Positions 1 through 8,312 of a stretch of DNA of 64,000 nucleotides are shown one piece after another. Under the pieces are notes generated by a model. That model did not search any database and was not told the origin of the DNA. It saw only the letters and a program-made list of their open reading frames with translations. The first letter of the stretch is position 1, and each line of letters begins with the position of its first letter. A program made the position numbers and the translations under genes. Source of the stretch: Fibrobacter sp. UWR3 (lineage in GTDB: Bacteria; Fibrobacterota; Fibrobacteria; Fibrobacterales; Fibrobacteraceae); NCBI RefSeq assembly GCF_900143055.1, contig NZ_FRCW01000005.1, positions 248,001 through 312,000 of the forward strand. The letters are read 5' to 3'.

Positions 1-851
1 CCAAAGTTGGCGTATGTCATCGTTAGCCACTTGAGCTGGAATACGATCCACCCGCCCGAAGGAATTTCGTTCGCAATCTTTATGGGCAAGTAGTATTGCC
101 CGTTTTCATCCGGAACATACGAATCGAAACTGACCTGAGATATACCAACCGTATTTCCTTCACCACCGAACAACTGGCTGATGTAACTGACCGGCGTTTC
201 AATAAACTCATTCCCTAGATAAAAACGAAGGTCCATACCAGAGATAGCGTTCGACTCATTGTTGTGTACTTCTATAAAGAAATCCGCGCAATTAAGCCAG
301 TCGTAGCCAGGTGCGCAATTATCGGTATTCTGGTAGGCACTCGGCTTGACTTTCACGTCTATCTTGGCATCGTTGCTTTCCGACATGTACGTCGGTATGT
401 CGACCACCTCGCCTGCACCCACATATTTCACAGAAAAACCTATTGCATCCGTACCTCCGGCATTTTTAGACCTGAGTGCCGAGGGAGTCGCGAAAGAAAA
501 AAGATCCCTCCATTCCCCTTCATCGGGAACGTGCCAGCCATCCGGGCAGACATCCGAAAGCGGCCATCCGTAGAGGCGACCGTACTTATCGCAGAGTTTC
601 GGGGAATTGAAGAAACACAGGCTACCCGACTTTGCGTAGCTCAGGTTTTCTGCCATCCACTCCACCTTCCCTACCGATACAGTCTTGTAGGTACGACCAT
701 CGCGGTAGTCGGTCATTTCACCAGAAACGCCATCTTTTCCGCTGGAATCCTCCGGGCCATACTCGTCCTGAATTTTTTGCGCATAGTCGGTGCAGGCGCA
801 TAGGGATGCGACTACGAAAACAGAAACTATGACGCCGAAGAGTCTTCTCAT
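1..851 (-). CDS. FISUMP-domain lipoprotein, 3' end cut by window
   Basis: The frame is open from ATG at 851 to the window edge (283 codons, no stop). The N-terminus is a lipoprotein signal with lipobox L-C-A-C (Cys20). Residues 21-33 (TDYAQKIQDEYGP) nearly repeat those of the adjacent gene, so the two genes probably arose by duplication. Residues 46-145 are a FISUMP domain: DGRTYKT, WMAENL, YGRLYGW, CPDGWHVP. After it, residues about 162-283 form a different beta-rich domain (FFIEVHNNES...MDLRFYLG...YYLPIKIANEIPSGGWIVF) whose layout weakly recalls a CBM3-type carbohydrate-binding module. It is the last visible gene of a minus-strand operon and lies 16 bases after the previous stop. It is probably an outer-membrane or surface lipoprotein of unknown function. 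The FISUMP call is firm; the CBM-like call is tentative. Confidence 0.85.
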   Translation of the reverse strand, partial: MRRLFGVIVSVFVVASLCACTDYAQKIQDEYGPEDSSGKDGVSGEMTDYRDGRTYKTVSVGKVEWMAENLSYAKSGSLCFFNSPKLCDKYGRLYGWPLSDVCPDGWHVPDEGEWRDLFSFATPSALRSKNAGGTDAIGFSVKYVGAGEVVDIPTYMSESNDAKIDVKVKPSAYQNTDNCAPGYDWLNCADFFIEVHNNESNAISGMDLRFYLGNEFIETPVSYISQLFGGEGNTVGISQVSFDSYVPDENGQYYLPIKIANEIPSGGWIVFQLKWLTMTYANF

Positions 852-867
852 ATAAAACTTCTATAAT

Positions 868-2715
868 CTATTTAGGAATGTATACTTCCTTGACACAACG
901 GACGCTGTTTCCATCATATGCATCGGCGATGTCACGCACCACAGCGCTGTCGGTGTCAAAGCGAAGATCCATATTATACGCAGCAGAACTGTTCTGCACT
1001 CTGGAGTTACTCCAGAAATATGCTCCCAAGGTTTTATCGGTAAAATCTTGATAATATCCACGGCGACCGGCAGGGAGTGCAGTAAAGCCATAGTCATCAG
1101 TACTGACTGCACCTGCTTCCCAACCCTCCACAGCCTTAAGGCGTGCTCCAGCAACGGCATTCCCACCCGCAAAATCAATCAGCGAATTGAATTCTTCCGG
1201 TGACGGCAAACGCCATTCATCGGGACAAGCCTGTTGTGCCCATGACCACGGATAAAGACGTCCATACCTTTCACAATTTTCATCTTCATAGTCAAAGCAG
1301 AAACTGCCTTCCTGATCGTAATTCAGATTCTCCGCCATCCAGATCAGGGTATCGATGGTTATAGTCCTGTAGGTCTGTCCGTCGCGATCGTCAAAGAGGT
1401 CTTCGCCCGGGTAAAAGACAACAGACGAAGACGAGGATCCCGCGCTACTGGACGAGCTAAAGCCCTCGCCATTCATAATGCAACGGACACTATTTCCATC
1501 GGCAGAATCATAGTTGTCTCGTATCGATACATAGCCAGAGCCATCCATTACTAGATTATATCCAGAAACACCATTTGGCGCTATGGAATTGCTCCAGAAG
1601 AACGCCATTGTACCTTCATGAGCGTAATTACCATCATTGCCCCTAAATCCGCCAAAGAGTGCAGAAAAACCAGAGGAATTTTCGTCGGGAATGAAATAGC
1701 CCCAGTCGGTTTCCTTCCTCAACACAATACCAGCATCATCTCCCACCGTCGCAAGCAGAGTATCAAACTCTTCTGGCGAAGGCAGATGCCAACCATCCGG
1801 ACAAGCTTCCTGTGCAGCAGTCCAAACATAGAGGCGACCGTAATCGACGCAGTAGCGACCTTCGTCGTTATAGCAATAACTGTCCTCCATTTCAAATCTG
1901 AGATTTTCAGCCATCCATGTCTGCGAGCCGATTTCTATAGTCTTATAGGTCCGGCTATCGCGATCGTCAAAGAATTCCCCAAACGAGTATTCAAACGAAC
2001 GCTGACTGGAAGAAGACTCGGACACAGAACTACTTGAAGACCGATCAACGTCTCCGTAAAGACAGCGGATGGAATACCCATAATTCCTGCTCCCTTGATT
2101 CAGGCGAGCCTCTTCATAGTCACTGCGCATGATTAGGTAGTTCGCAAGGGTATCGTTATCACCCTCTGTCGAACTCCAGAACCCCGCGGTAAAACCTTTA
2201 CCATCATAATACCCTTCATAGCCAAGCATACCCGCAGGCAACGCTGCAAAGCCAACAATGTCCGAGCCGTTACCGTTATCATCCCATCCATCGATGGACT
2301 TGAGTGCATTCGCGGCCGTAGAATAGCCACCAACATTCTTTATCAGCACCTCGATTTCATCTGCCGTAGGCAAGTGCCAATACGCAGGGCAAGCATATAG
2401 CGCGGCATTATATGTATAGAGGCGGCCATACGTTTCGCAATTCTGGTCGATTCCTCCGTAACAGAAACTTTCCTGGGAGTCATAGTTCAGGTTTTCGGCC
2501 ATCCAGATCTGCCCACCAATTATGAAAGTTCTGTACTCATGACCATCACGTTCGTCTACCATGTTGGCACTCAAAACATCCTTATTAGGATCCATGCTTT
2601 CTTCTTTCGCAGGGCCGTATTCATCCTCTATTTTCTGGGCATAGTCGGTACAGGCGCTCAGGAGCACCAAAGCCAGAAAAGTAGAAACCAGTATAAAGAA
2701 TTTTAATTTATACAT
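868..2715 (-). CDS. Lipoprotein with three tandem FISUMP domains
   Basis: The product has 615 residues. The ATG at 2715 was chosen because it gives a clean lipoprotein signal (LALVLLSAC, lipid Cys22) and overlaps the upstream stop by one base (TGATG), which suggests translational coupling. A longer reading would place odd residues before the signal. Three FISUMP domains lie at residues about 54-219, 250-412 and 442-608. Each has DxRDGxxYxT, WMAENL, YGRLY, a CPxxWxLP block and a final SxRC. Ser-rich linkers separate them (residues 225-240 and 419-432), as is common for exported Fibrobacter proteins. The FISUMP domain has no established biochemical role. Expected location is the outer membrane or cell surface. 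Confidence 0.9.
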   Translation of the reverse strand: MYKLKFFILVSTFLALVLLSACTDYAQKIEDEYGPAKEESMDPNKDVLSANMVDERDGHEYRTFIIGGQIWMAENLNYDSQESFCYGGIDQNCETYGRLYTYNAALYACPAYWHLPTADEIEVLIKNVGGYSTAANALKSIDGWDDNGNGSDIVGFAALPAGMLGYEGYYDGKGFTAGFWSSTEGDNDTLANYLIMRSDYEEARLNQGSRNYGYSIRCLYGDVDRSSSSSVSESSSSQRSFEYSFGEFFDDRDSRTYKTIEIGSQTWMAENLRFEMEDSYCYNDEGRYCVDYGRLYVWTAAQEACPDGWHLPSPEEFDTLLATVGDDAGIVLRKETDWGYFIPDENSSGFSALFGGFRGNDGNYAHEGTMAFFWSNSIAPNGVSGYNLVMDGSGYVSIRDNYDSADGNSVRCIMNGEGFSSSSSAGSSSSSVVFYPGEDLFDDRDGQTYRTITIDTLIWMAENLNYDQEGSFCFDYEDENCERYGRLYPWSWAQQACPDEWRLPSPEEFNSLIDFAGGNAVAGARLKAVEGWEAGAVSTDDYGFTALPAGRRGYYQDFTDKTLGAYFWSNSRVQNSSAAYNMDLRFDTDSAVVRDIADAYDGNSVRCVKEVYIPK

Positions 2716-4265
2716 CAAAAATCCACAATCAAGAATGTTGTTGCAAGAACAAAGCCAAGCCCACCGACCGCAGTCATACCCCACCCGACATTTCGAATAG
2801 TCTGGGACGTCTTGGCCGCATCCATATTTTCCTCGTAATTATCAGAAGTGGCAGATTTATATTGCTCCGAGGCATCAAGTTCAAAAATAATCCCAAGAGC
2901 AAGTCCAGCACCAAGTATAACAGACGATAGAGGGAGAAGCCAGGTCGCAACATCAGACAAGCTCGTTGAACTCGAGGACGAAGATGACGTAGACACATTT
3001 GTCGGAATGCTCGTTCCGCGTTCCGGCGTAGTAGAAGCCTTGTTCACGCCAGCATTCGCCCTTCTGCGCTTTGCAGTACTTCCGCCTTGCTGAGGAGGCT
3101 CTACATATTCATAGTTCAGGACATCGCCTTGAACAATATTCAATTCTAGAGGCTTAACGCTGGGAGCCTCCCCGATAGCCAGTTGCGCACAGACCGGGAC
3201 ACTACCCACATAAGGCGTTTCGCCAATCTTTTCACCATTTGCGTAAACGGGCAAAATTATTTCTTCGCCCTCTGCAGAGCGAGCCTTGAGCGAAAGCCCG
3301 CCCATAACGGGTTGCAAGGATTCCTTGAACGTTTCTTCCTTGTCCCTGAACACGCCAACCTTGAAATTCACCGGATTGTAGCAGCGATGAGCAATAGAGA
3401 CATCGTGAGTGCCCGGGTCCACCAGCACCTTGTTTGATGCCGGCACCAGTTCGCCATCCACCTTAATCTTCAGTTCCTCGTACGAGCCACCCGTCGGGAA
3501 GGCAAGATTCAAGTTCAATGTGCCATAACGCGGAGCCAGGTCAAGCGAAATTTCCTGACCATTCCCGCTAACCGTGAACGTTCCCTCGGCATCATCGTGA
3601 TGGTCAAGCACCGCGACAAAGCGGTGTTCACCCGCATCTACCATGATCTGGCACGGAGTCGACATGCACTGCCTAACCGGACGGCCGTCTATACTCAGCG
3701 ATGCGCCCTGCGGGTTAGTCGAAACGTTCACGACAAACGACTGGTTGTCCGCACTATCAAAGCCCGTACGCATAATGCCCGAGGCATTCCCCCGCACCTT
3801 GCGGAAGAACTCCGGCGAATTTGCCTTGATGACTTCGATAAGCGCGTTCACATCGGCGCCAAGGCCCGTAAAGCTCGCGACCAGTTTGCTACCCGCAGTC
3901 TCGTACAGTTCGACGCTGATGGAGATGTTCGCACCCACCTGGCCAATTCGCGCCTGTGCAACGAAATCGGCCTGAATGTTCTTACCCGTCTCGGCAAGGC
4001 AACTGCCCTCGCAGTCCTCGATGGCCTTGCCCGGAGGGAGCATCATCTGGATGTTCTCGCGGGTCATGATGACGAACTCACGTTCGGCAGGGAGTTCCTT
4101 GACCGCCTGCGTACGCAGCATATCCGTCAAGAAGCGGCGCTCCGATGGCGACATGATATCCTTGCTATCGGCAACGGTCTCTAGGACGGCCACGTGCTGT
4201 TTTGCGGCGAACGACGCGCCAGCCAGGAACAGCGTAAACATTAAGATTCTAAATATATGGCTCAT
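2715..4265 (-). CDS. Exported TolB-like/PEGA protein with C-terminal membrane segments
   Basis: 516 residues, starting with a signal peptide (ILMFTLFLAGASFA). Residues about 22-150 form a domain with AVLETV, LTDMLR, IMTRENIQMMLPPGK, EDCEGSC and VAQARIG. The same domain opens the FISUMP protein at 7104-8261, so it is a paralogous family module. It resembles TolB/CsgG-like periplasmic domains only weakly. A PEGA-like segment follows (VVNVSTNPQGASLSIDGRPV). Near the C-terminus is a poly-Ser stretch and then two hydrophobic segments. A good ribosome site (TAGGAT) precedes the ATG. It heads the operon with the two FISUMP lipoproteins and may anchor or sense at the envelope; the precise role is unknown. 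Confidence 0.75.
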   Translation of the reverse strand: MSHIFRILMFTLFLAGASFAAKQHVAVLETVADSKDIMSPSERRFLTDMLRTQAVKELPAEREFVIMTRENIQMMLPPGKAIEDCEGSCLAETGKNIQADFVAQARIGQVGANISISVELYETAGSKLVASFTGLGADVNALIEVIKANSPEFFRKVRGNASGIMRTGFDSADNQSFVVNVSTNPQGASLSIDGRPVRQCMSTPCQIMVDAGEHRFVAVLDHHDDAEGTFTVSGNGQEISLDLAPRYGTLNLNLAFPTGGSYEELKIKVDGELVPASNKVLVDPGTHDVSIAHRCYNPVNFKVGVFRDKEETFKESLQPVMGGLSLKARSAEGEEIILPVYANGEKIGETPYVGSVPVCAQLAIGEAPSVKPLELNIVQGDVLNYEYVEPPQQGGSTAKRRRANAGVNKASTTPERGTSIPTNVSTSSSSSSSTSLSDVATWLLPLSSVILGAGLALGIIFELDASEQYKSATSDNYEENMDAAKTSQTIRNVGWGMTAVGGLGFVLATTFLIVDF

Positions 4266-4381
4266 ACATCCTATAAATAACTTTTTTTTACATTAAAAAC
4301 AATACCCCCCAATCCATTTGTATTCCAAATCGGACCAAGATAAACGGGCTAGGTCGTAAATTTCTATCTTTTGCCAAAAAA

Positions 4382-4406
4382 GATCCCCGCCTACGCGGGG
4401 ATGACA
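4382..4406 (+). repeat. Short palindromic repeat, ATCCCC/GGGGAT type
   Basis: A 25-base hairpin with arms GATCCCCGC and GCGGGGAT and a fixed 3' tail TGACA. The same sequence recurs at 6962 and 30250 and, with one change, inside tilS at 47918. It sits directly before the guaA ribosome site. Confidence 0.9.
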
Positions 4407-4414
4407 GAAAGAAT

Positions 4415-6250
4415 ATGAAGAACGTTGATACGATTGCCGTTTTGGACTTTGGCGGGCAGTACGCCCACCTGATTGCTAACCGTGTGCGCCGCTTGGGCGT
4501 GTTTACCGAAATCCACTCCCCCGCCGCTCCCGTCAGCGAGCTCGAAGGCGTGAAGGGAATCATCTACAGTGGCGGCCCGAGTAGCGTGTACGCCGCGGAC
4601 GCCCCGGAATACAATCCCGAAATTCTGAACCTGCCGGTGCCCAAACTCGGCATCTGCTACGGTCACCAGCTCATCGCCCAGCAATTGGGCGGGCACGTGG
4701 AACCGGGCAAGGTCAAGGAATACGGCATCGCCGACCTGATTGTGGGCGACGAGAACTGCCCGATTCTGAAGGGACTCCCGAAGGCTAGCCCCATGTGGAT
4801 GAGCCACGGCGACCAGGTCACCAAGCTCCCCGAGGGCTACAAGATCGTGGCCAGCACCAAGGACTGCGAAATCGCTGCCGTCGCTTTCGATAGCGACAAG
4901 CCCGAACGTCAGATTTTCGGCATCCAGTTCCACCCCGAAGTCACGCACAGCAAGTTCGGCATGAAGTTGCTCGAAAACTTCGTGGACTTCACGGGCGCAA
5001 AGAAGACCTGGAACATGAAGAGCTACCTGCCGCTCATCACGGAGCGCATCAAGGAACAGGTCAAGGACCGCAAGGTCTTCTTGCTTGTGTCCGGCGGCGT
5101 GGACTCCACCGTTGCATTCGTGCTCTTGAACCGCGTGCTCGGACCGGAAAAGGTCTTGGGCCTGCATGTGGATAACGGCATGATGCGCCTCGGCGAATCC
5201 CAGAAGATTATGGAATTCTTGAAGGCCGAGGGAATGAACAACCTCAAGGTCCGCGACGCTAGCGAACACTTCCTCGCGAAGCTCAAGGGTGTGACTGCGC
5301 CGGAAACCAAGCGCGGCATTATCGGTAAGGAATTCCTGACGGTGAAGGACGAGGAAATGGCGAAGCTCAACCTCGATCCGAACCAGTGGATGATGGCCCA
5401 AGGTACCATCTACCCCGACACCATCGAAAGCGGCGGCACCAAGAACGCCGACAAGATCAAGACGCACCACAACCGCGTGCAGGAAGTCCTGGACCTCATG
5501 GAAAAGGGCCTCGTGCTCGAACCGCTCGCCGACCTGTACAAGGACGAAGTCCGCGCGCTCGGCGAAGAACTCGGCATTCCGCACAACCTCGTGTGGCGCC
5601 ATCCGTTCCCGGGTCCGGGTCTCGGCGTGCGCCTGCTCTGCAGCGACGGCAAGTTCACCGATGACCTCGTGAAATTCGATGATGTTCGCGACACATCAGG
5701 CCAGTCCCTCGCCGACTACCTGAAGGCGAACAACATTGCAGGCCGCCTGCTCCCCATCAAGAGCGTGGGCGTGCAGGGCGACGGCCGTACTTACGCACAG
5801 CCGTTCCTCATCACCACTCCGGGTCTCTCCTGGAAGGATTGCGAAAAGTTCTCCACCGAACTTGCCAACCGCTTCAAGGCCATCAACCGCGTGATTTACC
5901 AGATCGGTAGCGTGGCTGATGAAGATCCGAAGCTTGTGGAACAGTTCGCCACGCGCGAAAACTTCGATACGCTCCGCAAGTTCGACAACATCTGCACCGA
6001 ATTCCTGCAGGCAAACGACCTGTACGAAAAGATCTGGCAGATGCCGGTCGTGCTCGTTCCGCTCCGCACGGCTAACAAGCCCTGCATCGTGATGCGCCCG
6101 GTGAACTCCACCGAAGCCATGACAGCCAACTTCGCCGAAATCGACCAGGGAATGCTGGCCGGACTCTGGCGCAAGTTCGAAGCCGAAGGTGCCGGCAGCC
6201 TGTGGTACGACGTGACGCACAAGCCGCCTGGCACTATTGAGTGGGAATAA
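4415..6250 (+). CDS. guaA: GMP synthase (glutamine-hydrolysing)
   Basis: Converts XMP to GMP using ATP and glutamine, in the cytosol. 611 residues. The N-terminal class I glutamine amidotransferase has the nucleophile in GICYGHQ and the His/Glu pair in QFHPE. The ATP pyrophosphatase domain starts with the P-loop SGGVDST (residues about 225-231), followed by the C-terminal dimerisation domain with HPFPGPGLGVR and a typical end (YDVTHKPPGTIEWE). Most bacterial GuaA are about 525 residues. The extra length lies after the PGPGLGVR block, in the dimerisation part, as in the longer eukaryote-like forms. It stands alone on the plus strand behind a palindromic repeat. Confidence 0.97.
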   Translation: MKNVDTIAVLDFGGQYAHLIANRVRRLGVFTEIHSPAAPVSELEGVKGIIYSGGPSSVYAADAPEYNPEILNLPVPKLGICYGHQLIAQQLGGHVEPGKVKEYGIADLIVGDENCPILKGLPKASPMWMSHGDQVTKLPEGYKIVASTKDCEIAAVAFDSDKPERQIFGIQFHPEVTHSKFGMKLLENFVDFTGAKKTWNMKSYLPLITERIKEQVKDRKVFLLVSGGVDSTVAFVLLNRVLGPEKVLGLHVDNGMMRLGESQKIMEFLKAEGMNNLKVRDASEHFLAKLKGVTAPETKRGIIGKEFLTVKDEEMAKLNLDPNQWMMAQGTIYPDTIESGGTKNADKIKTHHNRVQEVLDLMEKGLVLEPLADLYKDEVRALGEELGIPHNLVWRHPFPGPGLGVRLLCSDGKFTDDLVKFDDVRDTSGQSLADYLKANNIAGRLLPIKSVGVQGDGRTYAQPFLITTPGLSWKDCEKFSTELANRFKAINRVIYQIGSVADEDPKLVEQFATRENFDTLRKFDNICTEFLQANDLYEKIWQMPVVLVPLRTANKPCIVMRPVNSTEAMTANFAEIDQGMLAGLWRKFEAEGAGSLWYDVTHKPPGTIEWE

Positions 6251-6256
6251 TACCAA

Positions 6257-6297
6257 CAGTCACCCTGGAGCGAGGCCGCAGGCCGATGCGATAGGGG
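6257..6297 (-). repeat. Palindromic repeat, CCCT/AGGG type, inverted
   Basis: On the minus strand it reads CCCTATCGC... to CTCCAGGGTGACTG, the family layout with the GAC-containing tail. It faces the copy at 6302-6335, so together they fill the 109-base gap after guaA and could fold as one large hairpin. Confidence 0.75.
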
Positions 6298-6301
6298 CCA
6301 T

Positions 6302-6335
6302 GGATTCTATCGCGCTATGCGCTCCAGAATGACAG
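6302..6335 (+). repeat. Palindromic repeat, ATTCT/AGAAT type
   Basis: Begins GGATTCTATCGCG and ends GCTCCAGAATGACAG. The outer stem ATTCT/AGAAT replaces the ATCCC/GGGAT stem of other copies, a compensatory change. Confidence 0.85.
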
Positions 6336-6359
6336 ATGGTAATATTAATGAGGTAAGAC

Positions 6360-6959
6360 ATGGCAGGCATTACATACGAAATAGACGACAAGAACGTTGT
6401 CGAACAGATTCGTAACGACGCGATGAACGCCGCTAAAGAACTTGTAGAAAAAGCTCACCTCACGGCGGGCAATATTGTGGTTATCGGTTGCAGCACGAGT
6501 TCCACGCTCGGAAACGACATCGGGAGCCATTCCGTGCCCGAAGTCGGCAAGGCGATTTTCGAAGGGCTCTCGTCCGTATTCAAGCCGCTCGGCATCAACA
6601 TCGCGGCGCAGTGCTGCGAGCACCTGAACCGCGCCATCATCGTCGAGCACGCGGCTGTCCCGTTTGCCGAAATCGTGAACGTTGTTCCGCAACCCAAGGC
6701 GGGCGGTTCTTTTGCTACGGCCTGCTACAGCGCATTCGAGCATCCGGTCGCCATCGAGCATATCAAGGCCGACGCAGGCCTCGATATCGGCGGAACGCTC
6801 ATCGGCATGCATTTAAAAGAGGTCGCAGTTCCTGTACACATGCAGCAGACGCATGTCGGAAAGGCAATCCTGATTGCGGCCCGCACTCGCCCGAAGTTTA
6901 TCGGCGGTGAACGCGCGCATTACGATGAGAGCCTAAAAGACGGGTATCCGAAATTTTAA
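6360..6959 (+). CDS. TIGR01440/UPF0340 family protein (YwlG-like)
   Basis: 199 residues, full length for this family (DUF436, B. subtilis YwlG). Recognisable blocks are GCSTSS near residue 42, CCEHLNRA near 87, PKAGGSFA near 117, the DIGGTLIGMHL segment and HVGKA near the end. The start is ATG at 6360 behind GAGGTAAG. The protein is predicted soluble and cytosolic. The biochemical role is not known; the structural fold has been likened to nucleotide- or coenzyme-binding proteins. It follows guaA on the same strand, but the repeat pair between them makes co-transcription uncertain. Confidence 0.9.
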   Translation: MAGITYEIDDKNVVEQIRNDAMNAAKELVEKAHLTAGNIVVIGCSTSSTLGNDIGSHSVPEVGKAIFEGLSSVFKPLGINIAAQCCEHLNRAIIVEHAAVPFAEIVNVVPQPKAGGSFATACYSAFEHPVAIEHIKADAGLDIGGTLIGMHLKEVAVPVHMQQTHVGKAILIAARTRPKFIGGERAHYDESLKDGYPKF

Positions 6960-6961
6960 AA

Positions 6962-7102
6962 GATCCCCGCCTACGCGGGGATGACAATGCAAGGTGGACC
7001 CTATCGCCTCTTCGAGGCTCCAGGGTGACAATGCGAATTCTCGCTCCAGGGTGACAGATTTCAAAATGACTATAAGGATCCCCGACTAAACCGGGGATGA
7101 CA
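6962..7102 (+). repeat. Cluster of palindromic repeats
   Basis: Four units lie head to tail: 6962-6986 (ATCCCC/GGGGAT), 6996-7030 (ACCCT/AGGGT), a truncated unit ending near 7056 (CTCCAGGGTGACAG) and 7077-7102 (ATCCCCG/CGGGGAT, loop ACTAAAC). All end in TGACA. They fill the space between two convergent genes. Confidence 0.88.
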
Positions 7103-7103
7103 A

Positions 7104-8261
7104 TTACTCGTCGGAGACGCAGCGGACGCTGAGTTCGTTTACCTTGTAGTCTTCGTGATAGGTCAAGCCGGCGTTGTTGAAATCGTCGGTCACTTCCCAG
7201 CTGACGGCCTCGACAGCGCCCAGGTCGGCAGTGGACCAGAATCGAGCGGTTTTACCCAGGTCCATGAAGTTGCCGCTACCGAATCGAAAACCCGCGGGAA
7301 CGGCGTTGAACCTGGATTCGTTCGTGCCGTTATTCTTTTTCCAGCCGTAATCAGACTTGAGCACCAGCGAAGCGTTGCCCTTCGCCTTACCCTGTACATA
7401 CTTAGAAAGGTTCTGCCATTCGATAATCGAGGGAATGTGCCACCCTGCCGGGCAAATGCCCTTGATAAACATGCTCTTCTTTACAGCGCACGTCTTGGAA
7501 TTGCAATTCGGGTCAATATTGAGCGCCTGGGCCCACGTGTAATAGCGGCCATACAGCCTGCAGGCCGCATCGTCGGAACTGTGACATTCGCTCCCGGGAG
7601 CATCGTAGCGGAGGTTTTCGGCCATCCACGCCTTCTTGCCGATAACGACTACCTTGTACGTTCTCCCGTCGCGAGGATCCTTGATGTACTTCTTGACGAA
7701 AGGTTTCGAAGGGTCGCGCGGTTCAACGTCGCCGTTCTTCAGCGGGGACGTTTCCCATTCCGACTGGGGTTTTTCGGCGGCAGCAGCCGGCGCAGGCATA
7801 ACGTTCTGCACCTTGGCAAACATCGACTTTGCATCAGCCTTGATGCTGTTCCACAAGTCAACTGCGGTAGTCTGCATGGCGGTAAAACTGCCGATGAGGT
7901 TACCCGTACCCGTCGCGTAGAGTTCCACCGTGAGCGTAAGGCGGTCCTCGAACCTCCCCACGCGTGCCTGAGCCACATAGTCTGCAGCGATGTTCCTGCC
8001 CGTCTCTGCAATGCAGCTCCCTTCGCAATCCTCAATGGACTTGCCCGGAGGCAACATCACGTTGATGTTCTCGCGCGTCATGATGGTGTAGTTCATGTAC
8101 GACGGCAGGGCAGCACCCGCCTGAGCGCGCAATTCATCAGTCAAGAAGCGGCATTCCGCGGGCGTAATCGCCTTGTCGATAGATACCGTCTCGAGGACGG
8201 CGACAAACGCCGCAAACGAATGAATGCTCAACAACAGGACAAATGATACTATCGCTCTCAT
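7104..8261 (-). CDS. TolB-like module plus FISUMP domain, exported protein
   Basis: 385 residues with a signal peptide ending near FAAF. Residues 18-140 repeat the module of the gene at 2715-4265 (AVLETV, LTDELRAQA, MTRENINVMLPPGK, EDCEGSC, VAQARVG). Residues about 195-383 are one FISUMP domain (DPRDGRTYK, WMAENLRY, YGRYYTW, CPAGWHIP, final SVRCV). It therefore joins in one chain two domains that sit in separate genes of the 868-4265 operon, which argues that these domains work together. The function is unknown; location is likely periplasm or envelope. No lipobox is visible. Confidence 0.85.
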   Translation of the reverse strand: MRAIVSFVLLLSIHSFAAFVAVLETVSIDKAITPAECRFLTDELRAQAGAALPSYMNYTIMTRENINVMLPPGKSIEDCEGSCIAETGRNIAADYVAQARVGRFEDRLTLTVELYATGTGNLIGSFTAMQTTAVDLWNSIKADAKSMFAKVQNVMPAPAAAAEKPQSEWETSPLKNGDVEPRDPSKPFVKKYIKDPRDGRTYKVVVIGKKAWMAENLRYDAPGSECHSSDDAACRLYGRYYTWAQALNIDPNCNSKTCAVKKSMFIKGICPAGWHIPSIIEWQNLSKYVQGKAKGNASLVLKSDYGWKKNNGTNESRFNAVPAGFRFGSGNFMDLGKTARFWSTADLGAVEAVSWEVTDDFNNAGLTYHEDYKVNELSVRCVSDE

Positions 8262-8312
8262 AACGTCACAAATATAAGCACAAATTATCCGAAAAGGGCG
8301 CTTTGGGACAAA

